64,000 nucleotides of DNA from Penelope pileata (taxonomy: Eukaryota > Chordata > Aves > Galliformes > Cracidae), in NCBI GenBank assembly GCA_013396635.1, contig WBMW01003911.1:816582-880581 (forward strand), written 5' to 3'. The translations under genes were made by a program, and so were the position numbers. Under the pieces are notes generated by a model. The model was not told the origin of the DNA, made no database searches, and saw only the letters and a program-made list of their open reading frames with translations. Numbering within the stretch: position 1 is the stretch's first letter; each line of letters starts with the position of its first letter. Positions 26,230 to 39,230 of this stretch are shown piece by piece.

Positions 26230-27690
26230 TGGAGTCTGCCTCCATCTTCTCTGTATCCTCTCTGTATCCTCAGTTATAGACTGGGGTTTCCCCTTCTCTT
26301 CTCCAGGCTGAACAAATCCAATTCTCTTCACCTCTCCCCACATGTCACCACGTGCTCATATCTGCTGGCTATCTTGCTGGCCACTGCTGGACTCACTCCA
26401 CTATTTCAGCATTCCTCTCGTACTGGAGATCTCAAAATTGGATGCAGTGCCCAAGACACAGTCTCACAAGTACTCAACAGGTGAGAAACTATTTGCCTGG
26501 ATTCTGTGGTTACGCTCTTGCTAAAATAGCCAAAGACGCAGTTAGCCTTCTTTGCTGCAAGGGTGCACTGCTGATGAGCCCTCAGATCCAATTTCTTTTT
26601 ACTGACTTGTCAATCCTCAGATGGTATAGCATGGAGTTATCCTGACCTGGATTCAGGATTTCATAATTGCTTTCAATGAGCTTAATGAGGCACTTGTCAG
26701 CCTATTTCTCTAGGAGTCCAGGTCCTTCTAAACAGCAGAGCTGCCCTCCAGAATATCAGCCACTTTCTCTGATGTGCTATTGCCTATGAATTTGACGAGA
26801 GTGCTCTTCGTGACAATGGCCACAGGATCAGCCTCTGAGAGACACTACATTAACAGCTTTAAGCCTAGCAGTTCAGGCAAATATCTGCCTGCTTTGTAAA
26901 CCCATTTATCTGGTCTTCATCTCCAGAATATGACTGTAAGAATACTACAGTAGAGTATGTAAAAGGACTCACTAAAGTCCAAGTAATGTCCACTGTTCTC
27001 TCCTTGTCTAGAGCCAGTTACCACACCATAAAAGGCAATAAGGTTGATTAGGCACCATTTACCCTTAGCAAATGCAGGTTCGTTTTCGGATCACCTTTTT
27101 TTCCTTCCTATACTCAGAAATGGCTACCAGGAAGATTTTGCTCCATAATCTTACTGCACACTGAATTCAGCAACTGCCATTGTACAGGAAGCTCACATTT
27201 TCCTTAGCCTTTCTTTTAATGCTGACATACTTACAAAAGCCCTTCTTATCTCTGTCTGAGCTTTGGTTTTCCTTTAACTCCAAACCTGCATACTCTGGCA
27301 ATGTCTCTGGATTTCTACCCTACACCTTCGTTGCACTTTCCTTTACATTTAGATTGGCCAGAATTTCTTTGTTCCTCCATGCTGGCCTTCTGCCATGTTT
27401 GTTCTTCTTCATGTTGGAATGGACTGTTCTTGTGCTCTGACGGGGACGTCCTTGAAGATCAACCATCTCTCTTAGGCCCCTTTACCCTCCAGGGCAGTCT
27501 CTCCTGGGATTCTGCCAAGCAGATCCTTGAAAGAGCCAAAAACTGTTCTCCTGATGCCTATAGTTAAAATTCTGCTATTTACTTTGCACACTTCTCTCGT
27601 GATTTTAAACACAAGGCTTCCTTCAACCTTCATATGCCAAGAAACAGACAAAAATTTTACAGTGACTACCTTCTGCCCTGTCACTTAATC
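26230..27690 (-). mobile_element. Ancient long CR1 LINE fragment in intron 4
   Basis: The region follows the order of CR1 text in reverse complement: cttctccaggctgaacaaat, tggatgcagtgcccaagac, a block about source and cache of resistance to splitting (agccttctttgctgcaaggg), and at its right end ttctgccaagcagatccttg with aactgttctcctgatg. It is about 1.4 kb long but heavily mutated, and no intact frame remains. It fills more than half of intron 4, between exons 4 and 5, in the sense orientation of FAF1. The outer boundaries are estimated from where recognisable blocks stop. Confidence 0.8.
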
Positions 27691-27729
27691 ATCTACACCT
27701 GAAAGAATTAGTAAGAAAAACAAACAGAA

Positions 27730-27744
27730 AACACACACACACAC
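27730..27744 (+). repeat. Short CA microsatellite
   Basis: Seven AC units stand next to an A-run in intron 4. Confidence 0.85.
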
Positions 27745-27873
27745 AAAAAAACATCACTTGCTATAGCTAAGAAATTCTGATTTGGTCACTTTCATATCTG
27801 CTTTTCATGGATGTAACAGTACAGCGCCATGCAGTGCAAAATATGAAACGTTCATCAACAATTCAACTAATCA

Positions 27874-27886
27874 CCACCAGGTGGCA
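27874..27886 (+). promoter_or_regulatory. CTCF-like motif
   Basis: ccaccaggtggca matches the CTCF core in forward orientation. It lies in intron 4, just right of the ancient CR1. Motif match only. Confidence 0.3.
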
Positions 27887-28717
27887 CCATACAATACCAA
27901 ATCAAATGGTAAGAAGAAAAAAAAGGATCCAAAGTTTCAATTTCAAAATTTCATCACAAAATAGCAGCTCTACAAAATTTTTAACCAAGTACTTCTTCAT
28001 GTATTTCTTTGTTTTGATGCTTATATTGTCTTTAAAAAAAAATACTTTTTCCTTAGTACGTGTGCATTAAGTCATCTGGGAAATATCAAAAGTCATGTGC
28101 TCTGCAATGGTAAGAACAGCACATTTCTAACATACATGTACAAAATGCAACATATTTAGAAAAAAGACAAAAAGATCTGGAAAAAAAAACATGTATTTTC
28201 CCAAAAAGAGCCAGATAAAAATTAAAAAGAAAGACACAACAATGCTCTTCACATTTGGAATTTCTCTGAATCTTGTCACTAATCCTATGCAGAAAGGGCT
28301 GATGCTGTAGCAATTCAAAAAGGAAATGCCAAGATCATCCACTTATTAGTAGACTGCATCCATGCTAATCCTACTGTAAATTACACTTTCGTGCCTCAAC
28401 TTAATCAGTAATCTCCATTTTGTTTCTGAAGCAAGTCCATAAGACAACTAGATTTCAAAATAAGTATTTGATAGATCACTAACCTTTACAACGGATTAGT
28501 GAAATTTTGCTTTTTTAAAGCTGCAAAGAGATTTGAAAATGGTTAGTAGCTGTGGAGGCTGCATTTTGTGGAAGTTTTTGTTTTTTTTTTAAAAGGATTT
28601 TGTTTGTAGGTTGGTTTATTTTTTTCCATAGGATTTAGATTCTAGGAATTGGGTCTTTTTAGTTTGATTTTAACAATTTCACCACAACAGTTTCATGTCA
28701 TTTTTACATATCCTTAC

Positions 28718-28926
28718 CAACTGCAGAGCTGTCTTCAAGTACTACATCCACATTTCTGTCTCTGTACTCAACCCTGAAGTCGAGCATTCGAGGTTGTCTT
28801 TCCACTATTTGTCTAGATGGCACTACATGGCGAAATGCTGAGGATGAGGAAGCAGCTGAAGAAGCTGCTGTAGAATGACTTGTGGGGCCATATGCTGGTC
28901 CTTGTAAAGTCTCTCCACCGTACTCA
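28718..28926 (-). CDS. FAF1: FAF1 exon 4 (Ser/Ala-rich linker and start of UBL1)
   Basis: This 209-base exon follows CATATCTTTCAG and precedes GTAAGG. It enters in phase 2, completing Ser, and leaves after the first base of a Gly codon. It begins EYGGETLQGPAYGP, continues through a low-complexity Ser/Ala stretch (STAASSAASSSS), then AFRHVVPSRQIVERQPRML, and enters UBL1 at DFRVEYRDRNVDVVLED. In mammalian FAF1 this linker is Pro/Ala/Ser rich and the SRQIVERQPR block and UBL1 start are essentially invariant. Here too the linker has diverged while the rest is retained. UBL1 (about residues 99 to 180) is the reported Hsp70-binding, ubiquitin-like fold within the Fas-interacting region. This is the largest coding exon in the window. 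Confidence 0.97.
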
Positions 28927-31595
28927 CTGAAAGATATGCAGATAAGAAATTTTGAATAGACAGATAATGTTTAATTAAAGATTAGCAAAGTAAAATGAAC
29001 AGTTTTATTCACTTACTATGGTCCACAGCACATGCCTCCTGAATAAACTACATTGTCATATCTGAAAATACTGTTTTATTAATAATTAGAAATTAACTTT
29101 CATATTAAAAACATTAATATTTCAATGACTCTGAAGTGCTATAGTAGAACAGCTTAGAAGACAAATAGGCATTTAAGCCATTATTTTAGTCTGAAGTTCA
29201 CTATGTAATTAACATCAGATTTATCTTGAGAAGAAGCATTATTTCCTGTTCCAGGAGTGCTGTGACCGTATAAAAACTCGTGCCATGGCAACCACCAGTT
29301 TTCGACATCATTGGGCCAGTACCACACGGAAATTAGAATGAGAACTAAAGTTTAAAATAAAAGTCAGAATAAATTGGGAAACCCCCATTACCCAGAAGCA
29401 CATCTCATCCTCCTCAGTAAGCCTCTCAGAAAAGTAGTATATAATTGAGATTAAAAACAAAGGTAACAAAACATGAAATTTAAGGAACACTGCACTAGCC
29501 CAAAGAAAATTATGATGTACTGAAATCAGGTTTTGATGGCAAGGCACTTCACAGGGCAAGCCTAGAGCTTTGTGTTGTACACGTTCTTACCAGGAAGATG
29601 ATGCTCTCTGTTTATAGGCAGTTACAGGGCATCTTGATGTAGGATGTAAGCTAATAAAACGTATGCACTGAAAGAATGGAAGCTGAGCAAAGGATTTAGG
29701 AAATGCTGAGATGCAAGTTGCCTCATTTCCATTTCTAAACAGAATTTATTTGAAAAACATGTACTCCCCTTCCTGAAGATACTATAAGACCTCTCAATGG
29801 AAATGTTTCTTACACAAGTCAAGCCTATAAAGACTGAACTTTAAAAAAAATAAATAAATAAATTATTAATGTGGATGGCAGTCATGTCACAAAAGTGCAT
29901 AAACAGTACCAAGCTATCTGCGAATCACATAATTATGACTCCCATATTTGAAAATAAAATTAAAAAAAACACTTATTGTGCTTGTAAAACAGGGGAGAGG
30001 GCTCCTCCAGTTCTCAAATCAGCAGGCTCAGAAGGATGAATTCCCATCTAGAAACACCCACATCCAAGGGTCAAAGACCCACTTCCGAGGTTTAAAGAAT
30101 ATAGGAAAGAGTCTTATTTTCAGGCTTTAAAAAAGTATAAACACTGAGCAATACGTTGTTTGGTGTTTGTTTGTTTTTTTAAATCTGATATTCCACCACA
30201 AATTTAGTACTATAACCATTTTGTTAACAGACCTCAGAAGCAAAGAATATCCTGATCCTCAGGAACAGATTTTATTTATTTATTTAAATGCAACACAACT
30301 GAATTATAAAATAAAACTTACTTCAAGTCCAGCTGTATTAAATATATTTCATTCAATTACAAAAAACATTCTACATATCTGATTGGCAACCTCTAATGAA
30401 ACCTCATATTAGTAAATCAACCTCATCTGAAAACCACTGGAACTAGGCTTCTAAGTCTGCTGGGCCTAATTTAAAACTTCTTCCATTGACAGAAAAAGGA
30501 AAATAAGAAAGACTTGAGACACATTTGACTGTCCAACCACTTCTAAAAACGAATAGAATAGTACTGAAGAAAGCTGTAAGAGGACACTAGACCTACCTGT
30601 TACCAAAGACTGGTATAACTGCTCCCTAGCTCCTTCACCCTGACAAAAATAGTTGCAAACGTTTTGGTGTTTTGAATATAAATGTCTTGAGGTCAGGACT
30701 TATTAACTCAAGTAGAATTAGTGCTTGACACAGCAGAGACTTGATCTCAATCAGACCATGCAGGCCTAACCATAAATATACATGCAGTAATTTTAATGAG
30801 CAAATAAAGCTTTACCTTGATTTAAAAAATGATTCTATTTAATAATAGCTTTAGTGAGTATTGACGTATATGCCAAAACACCACTTTACCTACATTATGC
30901 ATCTTCTTTAATCACTAAAACAGACTTTTAAAAATAGTACACTGAGTATTTTCCTAAACAAAAGTAAAAATAATATTTAACTGCGTCTCTCAAGTAGCTC
31001 AATTCCTGTTCTGCTGTTTTCAGTTGCCTCATCAGCACTAAGATCATGCTTCAGTGGCTTCAAGGTATCTAGGCATCAGTATATAAGCCAAAAATTAATT
31101 CAAAAACTGAAAGAAAATCAGTAAAGCTACTTTTAGAAGGGAGCAACTTTATTTTATCTAGTACAATATCTACCACCTGAAATTCACTTATTAAAATTTA
31201 AATAAAATAAAATAAAATAAAATAAAACAAAACAAAACAAAACAGAAACTTTTTTGGCTGATGGGCAGGGGAATATGGAATATTGATATCCTTTACAGAT
31301 GTGTACGGAAAAAGAAAATACTAGAAAATATTAGTAAAGCGACAATCCCACATAGAACGACCTAACAATAAAAGGATTTTAAATAAAAATTAACTAATTC
31401 AAATGTGTTTGAGCTGGTTATCCACCAGTATGGGACAAATTGAATGTGAAATCAGCTTTGCCAGGAACTGAATTTGTGGCTCAAAACGCTGCCTCAAGAG
31501 GAGAATTACATCATCATCTAGGGACTCAGGAACAAAAATGTAACTATTACACAGCACCATTCCCTGCATGTACTACTCCAGCCCTCTGTGCTTAC
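28927..31595 (-). other. FAF1: FAF1 intron 3 (2.7 kb)
   Basis: This intron lies between exon 3 (GTAAGC donor) and exon 4 (CTTTCAG acceptor). It is AT-rich, with a pentanucleotide microsatellite near 31.2 kb. Nothing else is recognisable. Confidence 0.9.
31197..31246 (+). repeat. AAATA/AAACA pentanucleotide microsatellite
   Basis: About five units of AAATA pass directly into four units of AAACA, a compound microsatellite in intron 3. Confidence 0.95.
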
Positions 31596-31642
31596 CTTTG
31601 CAGAATGCCGTTTTCTTGTGGTATTACACCATTTATAGCTGC
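31596..31642 (-). CDS. FAF1: FAF1 exon 3 (end of UBA domain)
   Basis: This 47-base exon opens in phase 0 after TTTTCTCTTTTCAG and ends in phase 2 before GTAAGC. It encodes AAINGVIPQENGILQ plus two bases (AG) of a Ser codon completed by exon 4. The AAINGVI segment is the last UBA helix, where the family has the alternating pattern that follows NWDL(V). The remainder starts the flexible linker to the first ubiquitin-like domain. The exon is short, but the reading frame, splice sites and fit to neighbouring exons make the call firm. Confidence 0.96.
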
Positions 31643-34600
31643 CTGAAAAGAGAAAATAAGTTTTAAATCAAGTGTGAAGGGTAAGAAAAGTAAATCAGGA
31701 CAGACTTCTATAATATGTTTTAAGAAGCAGTTATCTTGCTATAAAATATGCCATAAAATGTTCTCCATTCAGCGAGCATTCTTAGTAAATGATGTTGCTA
31801 TTAAAGTACTCTCTTAAAATAAAAACCATATTTAAGTGAAAATGAACATGAACTGACACTCAAGCTCCTGTATGTGTGCAATGGATTTCCCAGGTGTCGT
31901 GCACAGGAATAAACTGCACAGCCCGTGCTCAGTAAATCTAACACCTTGTACATACACACAGCAAAATGACAGCTTTCAGACACAGTAAGGTAACCGTGCA
32001 CAGACAAGGGATCCAGACAGCACGTACACACAAAATCCAGTGTCTCCCAGAAGCATCAGGCCTACACAGGCCTACACAGCTGCGCACTGTGCGTGCACCA
32101 GTGCTGCGGGCCTGATGTCTTCTAGCCTGCCCTGTTAAGCGTAACCGTGTGCCACAGAACCACCAACACACCCCCAAAACTCAAACAACCTTCACACAGA
32201 AAAGCAAACATTTTTTTTAATATGCTTTATGCAACCAATTGTCATCCCATGCTGTTCAGCTTATCAGAACAAAATATTACTCAAGCGTAGGCGTGCGCCT
32301 GGGCCCAGACCCGGCAAGCTGTACCCAAATTAGGCCTCTTACTTGAGCTTACAGTTATTACCTATCAAAATATCCTAATAAAAATTCTATCTCATATTAG
32401 AATGCTTTTTTTGTTTAGAATAGTCACAATATATTCCAGTTTCAAGCTAAAAAAATCTACTTCTGACAAAAGTGACAGTATTGCTCCATTATACTTTGCA
32501 GAAAGTTTTAATGCATTTCCAATACAAATGATGCTTGTACAAAGCCGGGAAGAGGGAAAAGGCTGCAGACTGCTTCATTCCACAAAAAAGGTTCCAAAAT
32601 CACCTTGATGCTAGGATATTTCAGACCTGAGCTGCAGTGAACGCGATACCATGCGAGCTGGCAATGATGGCTTACACATTTCTCTACTCAGCTGTTTAAA
32701 TTCTGATCTGGTTGTTGTTAGAAGATATAGGAGTACAGACGTCAGAACCCTGCCTAACTTTAAGAAAGGCCCAGCAATGGGCAAGTAAAGTGAAACAGTA
32801 CTGAAGAGAATTTGACAAAGAATGAGGAAAAAAAAATTGGTCGTAGAGAAAGGGCAGAAGAGCTTCAAAGACGAGTTATATTTCTAGGTTTCGATAACCT
32901 CTATAACCCCTATTGTTTTCACAGGTACATATTTGTTAGGCTTGGCATTTGTTAAGAGTTTGTAGCATCCATCCCACTATTAATCTCCATTTTCTGCTGT
33001 ACCACCAGCATGTATTTCTACTACCATGACTTCTAATATGAGAATGGATGTTAATAATATTTCAAGTACACCTGACCTGCTGTACACCTGATGAGTGACT
33101 GTCTGGCCCTTGGCGAAAGCAACAGAGCTGAAATTTTGAAGCTCAGATTCCTTAATACTCCAGGAGGATGAAATCAAATACTGCAACTAGCACTGCACTG
33201 TCACTATCATCATTTTTACAAATTAATATTAACAAATGTGGCTTAAATAAGAAGTGTCCAATAAGCACAACAGTAGAATAAATCAAGATTTAAGTCCTGT
33301 GCTTTTTCTCTGAATACGTAAGCATGAGTTTTTACAATTTCTGTTAACAGTTAATAAATAATGGGTAACAACGAAGTCACAAACGTAGTACTGCTGAACT
33401 CAAAGTAACTTTGCTACTGCAGTAAGATCTATCATGCAAAATATTACTTGACAGCAGAAAAAGCAGACAAGCAAAAGGGCTGGAGAGATCTATAAGCTAC
33501 AGCAACAACCCACAAGGCTGCATCAAATTACAGTGAAAACAAAGCTTCCTACCAGAACACTTTTTAAGTCAGTTTATCCATCATGCATGGCAATAACAAA
33601 AGTTTCTTTTTAACATGTCTTGTTTATCATCACTGTGGTTTTTGTAGTCATACATAGCTCTTGATCATGTTAATCTAATAAACCTCAGGAAAAAGTAGGA
33701 GGTTTTGGTTTGTTTGAGTTTTTCTGTGTTGGCTTCCCCCCTCTCCACCCCAATACTCTTCAGCAACATACACAAGCTGGTTAAAAAACAAAAATATCCT
33801 TTATTTCTCATCTGTAGGATACGAAGAGCAGATAGAGGATTTTGCACCATAGGACCAATGACGATTTGCTGACATAACAGGACTCTCTTTACTTGGAGAA
33901 AAGAAGCTGCTTTAGCAATGAAGAAATATAGCACAGCATGGCATTTCCACACTTCTTCTGTCAAAGCTTATTTCTCAGCCTCAGAGGATTAAATCAGCTC
34001 GAATTTTTTCTAAGCCTAGTTAGAGGGGCTAAATACGATAAAGGCTCCAAGCTATTTTCTTTAAAACTGAATAACTCATTTGTTCACATCCCCAGTTCTG
34101 TAAACTTGATGACATTTGAGGGGCACAGCAGTAAGGAAAAACAGCAGCAGCATTATGCACATTTTTGATGGAAAGACCTCCATTAAGCACGCAGTAAAAA
34201 TAAAGAGTCTGGACACTGTTTGTTATGCAAAACGGAAGAGTAAAATTATGTAGATGACAAATGGTGGCAGTGCACATGTAGATTTTGCATAAATATTAAA
34301 TACTTATGCTCTCACAAGACATCTATAAGTAGACACTGCAAAGAAAAGAGCACAACCATCCACTTCAGGATTTCATAGCAGGAACGTTGTGACTTAAGAA
34401 AAAAACAAAAACAAATGAACATATTAAGGCAGTTCCAGACTCTTCTTCCCCAGTGTCAGTCCCCTTTGAGAGAGGATCAGGTCTCTGTGGTTAAGCAAAC
34501 ATTCAAAGATATTAAATTTTTTGTCTTTCCAAACAGGGATCATTTGATCATCAAAACCAGCCTGTGTGACTAATATACAGTAATTAAAGAGATATATTTC

Positions 34601-37600
34601 CCTTGAAACAGTTTTAATAACAGGTGCAGTAAATCTAGTCATGGGTTATTAAATAAAGATGCCACGTCTGGCTCAGAACATTTCTTCAGCTTTAGAGTGT
34701 TACCAGGGAAGCAGCACTACGTGCTTATTGCAGTCTCACTCTGTGTATATCCACTGGTGTCCACAACTTCAATGGGGTTTTTTTTGGCCTATTCTAATGT
34801 TATCATTATTTAATGAGTTAACTCAGTTTAAGTGGAGAATTATAGGGTTTTTGTAAGGTTTCTCCCAAAGCCAAAAATTTTAGGTGTTACTCAATGCTAT
34901 CCATACACAGCATACACTGTAACGCTGTTCAAACTTCATACAGAACCAAGGACATTTATTATTACAAATACAATATTCTAACAACTACAAGGCCCACAAC
35001 TTATTCTAGGAAATTATAAGCCAAATTCAGTTACTCCTTTTATTGGTTATTCTATATATTCAATATTTTGTTTAGAGACAGTAATATATCCAAGAACTGA
35101 AATTATTTAAGAATTCACTAAGTGCTGCACAACCTGATGTAGCAAGGCCTGTTTTTGACTAGACAGACGTTCAGAAGTTCCAGCCTTAGGTACTCTGTGA
35201 CTCCAACTTCCAACAGTATAAAGTCATACTAAGGGACATTACTAAGAATCTTGTTCATTCAGTGAATGAAGAGACAAGAATATGACACAATGCTGGATTG
35301 ATGAGTGCCTATTGCAAAGCTCGAAGTAACAGTACTTTTTCTGGTGTTTGTTTCGCAGCAACAAGTTTCCAAATTACAGTATCAAAATACATTAAATTCT
35401 ACTTTATTTGTTGCTTCCTGCAAACATAGGGAAGAATGAAAGAATAGGGTTAACAAAAAGGTTATTAAATCCATTAAAAGTTTGGGCAACCCAGAAACTC
35501 AGTGGTACTCTGCAGATTAGAATTATTTAAGTGCCTGAATAACGTTGTGAAGCAGACTGTGAAATTTAAAGCCTTTCCTCAAGGGAATAGTAACTGAAAT
35601 AGATTAGTCAATTCTCAATAGAAATCTTTTACCAGCACAAAACAGCATTAGAGGAAAAAACAAGAACAACCATTTCTTTATAACCTGATAAAACAACAGT
35701 GCTGACGACTTCTCTCAAAATACAGAATTCTAGCACTGACCACTGAAAAAAACTAAGCACATCTTATGGTGACTCTCATCCCAGGAGGGAAAAGGGTCCC
35801 TATGAATAATTATGAAAAAACGGTGGCATTTAAGATAGCACAAAAACTTATCTCTTGAGCTTCAAATACTCAGTGATTACTGCTAGGTTTGAAAATAGAC
35901 TGGACTTGCTAATTATATTATTTAAAAGAAGAGGTCTACATAAACCAACTGACTGCATGTTCAAACAAGATCGAGAAATCCTTCTTCATCATGAACTCCA
36001 ATATTTACAAGTGATACTTCAATGAATTACCTTAAGAAATGAAACCAGGCCCAGATGAGCACAGTCAAAGGCTCTCCCAAAGGGTGAGGTGGGAGAAGAG
36101 CTTTCTCGGTCACCTCTTGCCCCTCTCCTTCCCAGTCCCCATACCACACAATAGTTTGGGCTGAGAGGTACAGACCCTACCACAGGCACAGCTCCTTTAG
36201 AACTTTCCACATTCAAACTTCTACCTCAGTGAAAGCCAAGAGCAAGCAAGATCCAGTCTGAAATGCAAGAAATATGGATTCTCTTCAGGAAATTTTTTTA
36301 TGAGTGACAGGAATCTTGGGAAGCATGACTCGGGATCAGCATTCCAAAACTGGGTACTAGGAAACATCTCTCTAAGCAAAAGACAGGAAGTTCAAGCAGA
36401 AGCTCATGCCAGAAGAGCAATCCTTTCAGAAGAAGAGGTTACAGAGCTTAAGTACCACACGTGTAGAAGCTGCACGACTCTCATTAAGATAAATAACCAC
36501 ATCAGCTTAATGTAACCAGTACAAGCTTATGGATGAATCATCTTACGCAGAACTTTAAAAGCCTTATTTAAGTTTGACTGAATCCAACCAGTAAGACCAC
36601 TTCAGTCTACTTAATAAAGAGCACAAAGAGCTTTACATTGATTTAGCTAAGAATTGAGGAGGTTTACATTAAACAAACAAAACATGAGTGAGACACAAAC
36701 AAAGGGCCATAGGATCTGCTACAGCAGATGGTTCAATCCAAAATCCAAGGATGTCCAAACAAGAAGTACCAGCTGCTTCAGAGGAAGTCACAGGGAAGTA
36801 AAACCGAGTGACGTGCTCAGGGCATTTTCTTCCAGTTCTCTGGTGTTCTCTCAGCTTGACACAAGAAGATTTCTCATAATTACATTTGTTTGCTCTACCC
36901 CATATTAAATATTGTAATAGCCTCATGATCCGTATCTTTATTTTTTTCTCAGACATTCAGTTAGAACTATCTTCGATAAAAGCATTCATTTATTATGTCT
37001 TTCAAAAAGCAATATTCTTTTCCAAATGTTAGAAGTCATATTTTACTCATGTTTTAAAATGTCTGGTAGACTACAGAAACAGAGTTCTGCATTTTGTGCC
37101 TTTCCTGCTCATTTTGCCTTCTCTTCCTAATATATATTTAACATCACAATGATATCAAAACAATGTTTCTCAAGCCACAGATTCAACAGTTTACCCCACG
37201 CTGCTTCCTACAGACAGCTCATCCTCTCAGAGGATGTGGTACTAGTAGATTTCTGGAGTACATTTAGAAAAGTAAAAAAATCGTTGTTTGTTGATTCATG
37301 CTAGATACATATCTAAATACTCCACCGACCCTTTCATCCTCTAGTCCCGTATATATTTGTTTTTCAGACTGATAACACGGGTGAATAGAACACCATACCA
37401 TACATACAAAACCTCACTACAGAGGGAGAGGCAACAAACGTAGAATAAAAAATTGGAAACTATTTTATTTTGTAAGTATCGATGAGAATTCATGCATTTG
37501 ATCAATCCTTCCAGCTTGAGGATCACTCAAGATCTGCTCAATTTAGAAAAACTACATTTTTTTGTTTGTTTGTTAATAAAAATCTACAAGTCAAATGAAA

Positions 37601-37768
37601 TTTACTAAAAGGTCCCCACTAAGCAATCTAAAATACACGGGAAAAAGTATTCCTTATCTTTTGCATTTTATGATATTCCCACAGCACTTTATTTATACTA
37701 TTCTGTTTACAATCATAATGCCATTGCAATTAAGTCTACTCCTAATTTGAGCTAATGTAATATTTCCC

Positions 37769-37850
37769 TTGAAATGCAATATTCTTACTTTTTTGAAATA
37801 CTATTCTTGCTAAATTGCTATTCTTGCTTGAAATGCTATTCTTGCTCATT
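37769..37850 (+). repeat. Imperfect minisatellite around 'gaaatgctattcttgct'
   Basis: Four degenerate units built on ttgaaatgctattcttgct are in tandem, and one is shortened. It lies in intron 2. Confidence 0.75.
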
Positions 37851-39134
37851 TTGTTGCTTTCGCATCATAAATTATAATTACTTAATCCTAAACATTTAAA
37901 TCCATTATTTCACTTTGTATTCAAACAAAATAAATGGATAATAAAACTCCGAATGCTTTGCACAATGCTAAGTTTAAAATAAATAAGCAAAACCACCAAA
38001 AACTCAACTGGGGGAAAAAAAAAAAAAAAATCCAGAGAGGAAAATGATAAATGAAAGTGAGGTGAGACAAAATATGCCTGAAAGAATCAAAAAAGTGAAG
38101 TGAATTTTCAATGGCATTTAAACTGTAACTCTCTGTGACAAAAGAATACACTTTCATATGGAACAGTAAAGCAAAAACGGAAGAGCATCAAGCTTTACTT
38201 GCTCCTTTAGAACACAGAAGCATTTCTTACAATGAAACACGGGGTTCTGCTATCTACACGCTCCAGTAATAACAGCAAACATTTTTATGATGCTCTTCTA
38301 CTAACTTTCTACTTGACAAAAACTAATTTTGTCTTGCATTTTCAATAGAACTGATACTTCTTCCCACCTTTTCTACATTGGAACTGTATTATGAGATTCC
38401 CAAGCAAAGGAACACATTGCGTAGGCCTATGATCTGCTATTCTGAAAGTGAAATTCCATAAAACGTACCGCACAAACGTAAATTATCTTAGACTAGAGAC
38501 TTTCACAGACAAGATTCACTACCACCTTCCTACACAGAAACTTTGAAATCACTATTTTAACAGGTAATACCCACTTTGGGCTTAAGTTATAAAAAGTATT
38601 ATTTGGTTTGGATTTTTAAATGAATGCAACAATATTTAAATTTTAAAAATTACTAATTATGCCCCATTAGTAAATGAGCAGAAGCAACTTCTTCCTTTGT
38701 TATCACTGGCAGGCTTTACAAGGCAAAGAAGAGCAAGCTTTTTCCTGCAGCTTGTGTTATATTTGCTGGCGTTTCCCCAGCTTTGTGAGTCTCAAAGTAT
38801 TTCCAAGTGCTAGACGTGAAGTAACACCCACAGTTTGTAAGAAATGCCAACATTTGTCCCCATCGTGGTTAAAATTTAACCAAAAGCTGTAATTGAACTA
38901 CAATGAAATGTCTTCTATGCATTCTGCTTTATTTCAGCTTGCTTTCTTTATAACAAATATACTTCATGGAAAGCTGTGAAACAATAGAATTACTAATAAA
39001 ACAAAAAATTAACATTTCGTCAAAAAATGCCACATGAATATATTCATACAGATGATTCACTTCATCAGCAAGAGAGCACGCGTTGAAATAGTTTGCAATT
39101 AGAGCCCTAGATGTGGTTTGCCATTTCTCCCTAC

Positions 39135-39230
39135 TTCTTTGGTGGCTTCAATAAACTTTTTCCTGCAGCTGGTACAACATGCCGAAATGCAGTAGGAAGC
39201 CTTTCAACAGTTTGATGGACTTCCATAATC
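39135..39230 (-). other. Candidate cryptic exon in intron 2, partly exon-4-like
   Basis: A strong 3' splice site (ten T then CCAG) precedes, and a possible GTAGGG donor follows, giving a 96-base exon. It contains an ATG frame (39131-39226) of 31 codons that includes VERLPTAFRHVVPAAGKS. Its AFRHVVP codons (39170-39190) match those of FAF1 exon 4 (28818-28838) at 18 of 21 bases, with all three differences at third positions. If spliced after exon 2, the frame in phase meets a stop after eight codons, so inclusion would truncate FAF1 rather than extend it. The match is short and could be chance. Confidence 0.25.

Larger units (their letters stand above)
25945..28717 (-). other. FAF1: FAF1 intron 4 (2.8 kb)
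   Basis: This intron lies between exon 4 (GTAAGG donor) and exon 5 (CTTCAG acceptor). More than half of it (about 26230-27690) is a single ancient CR1 fragment. The rest is AT-rich with a short CA run and a CTCF-like motif. Confidence 0.9.
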
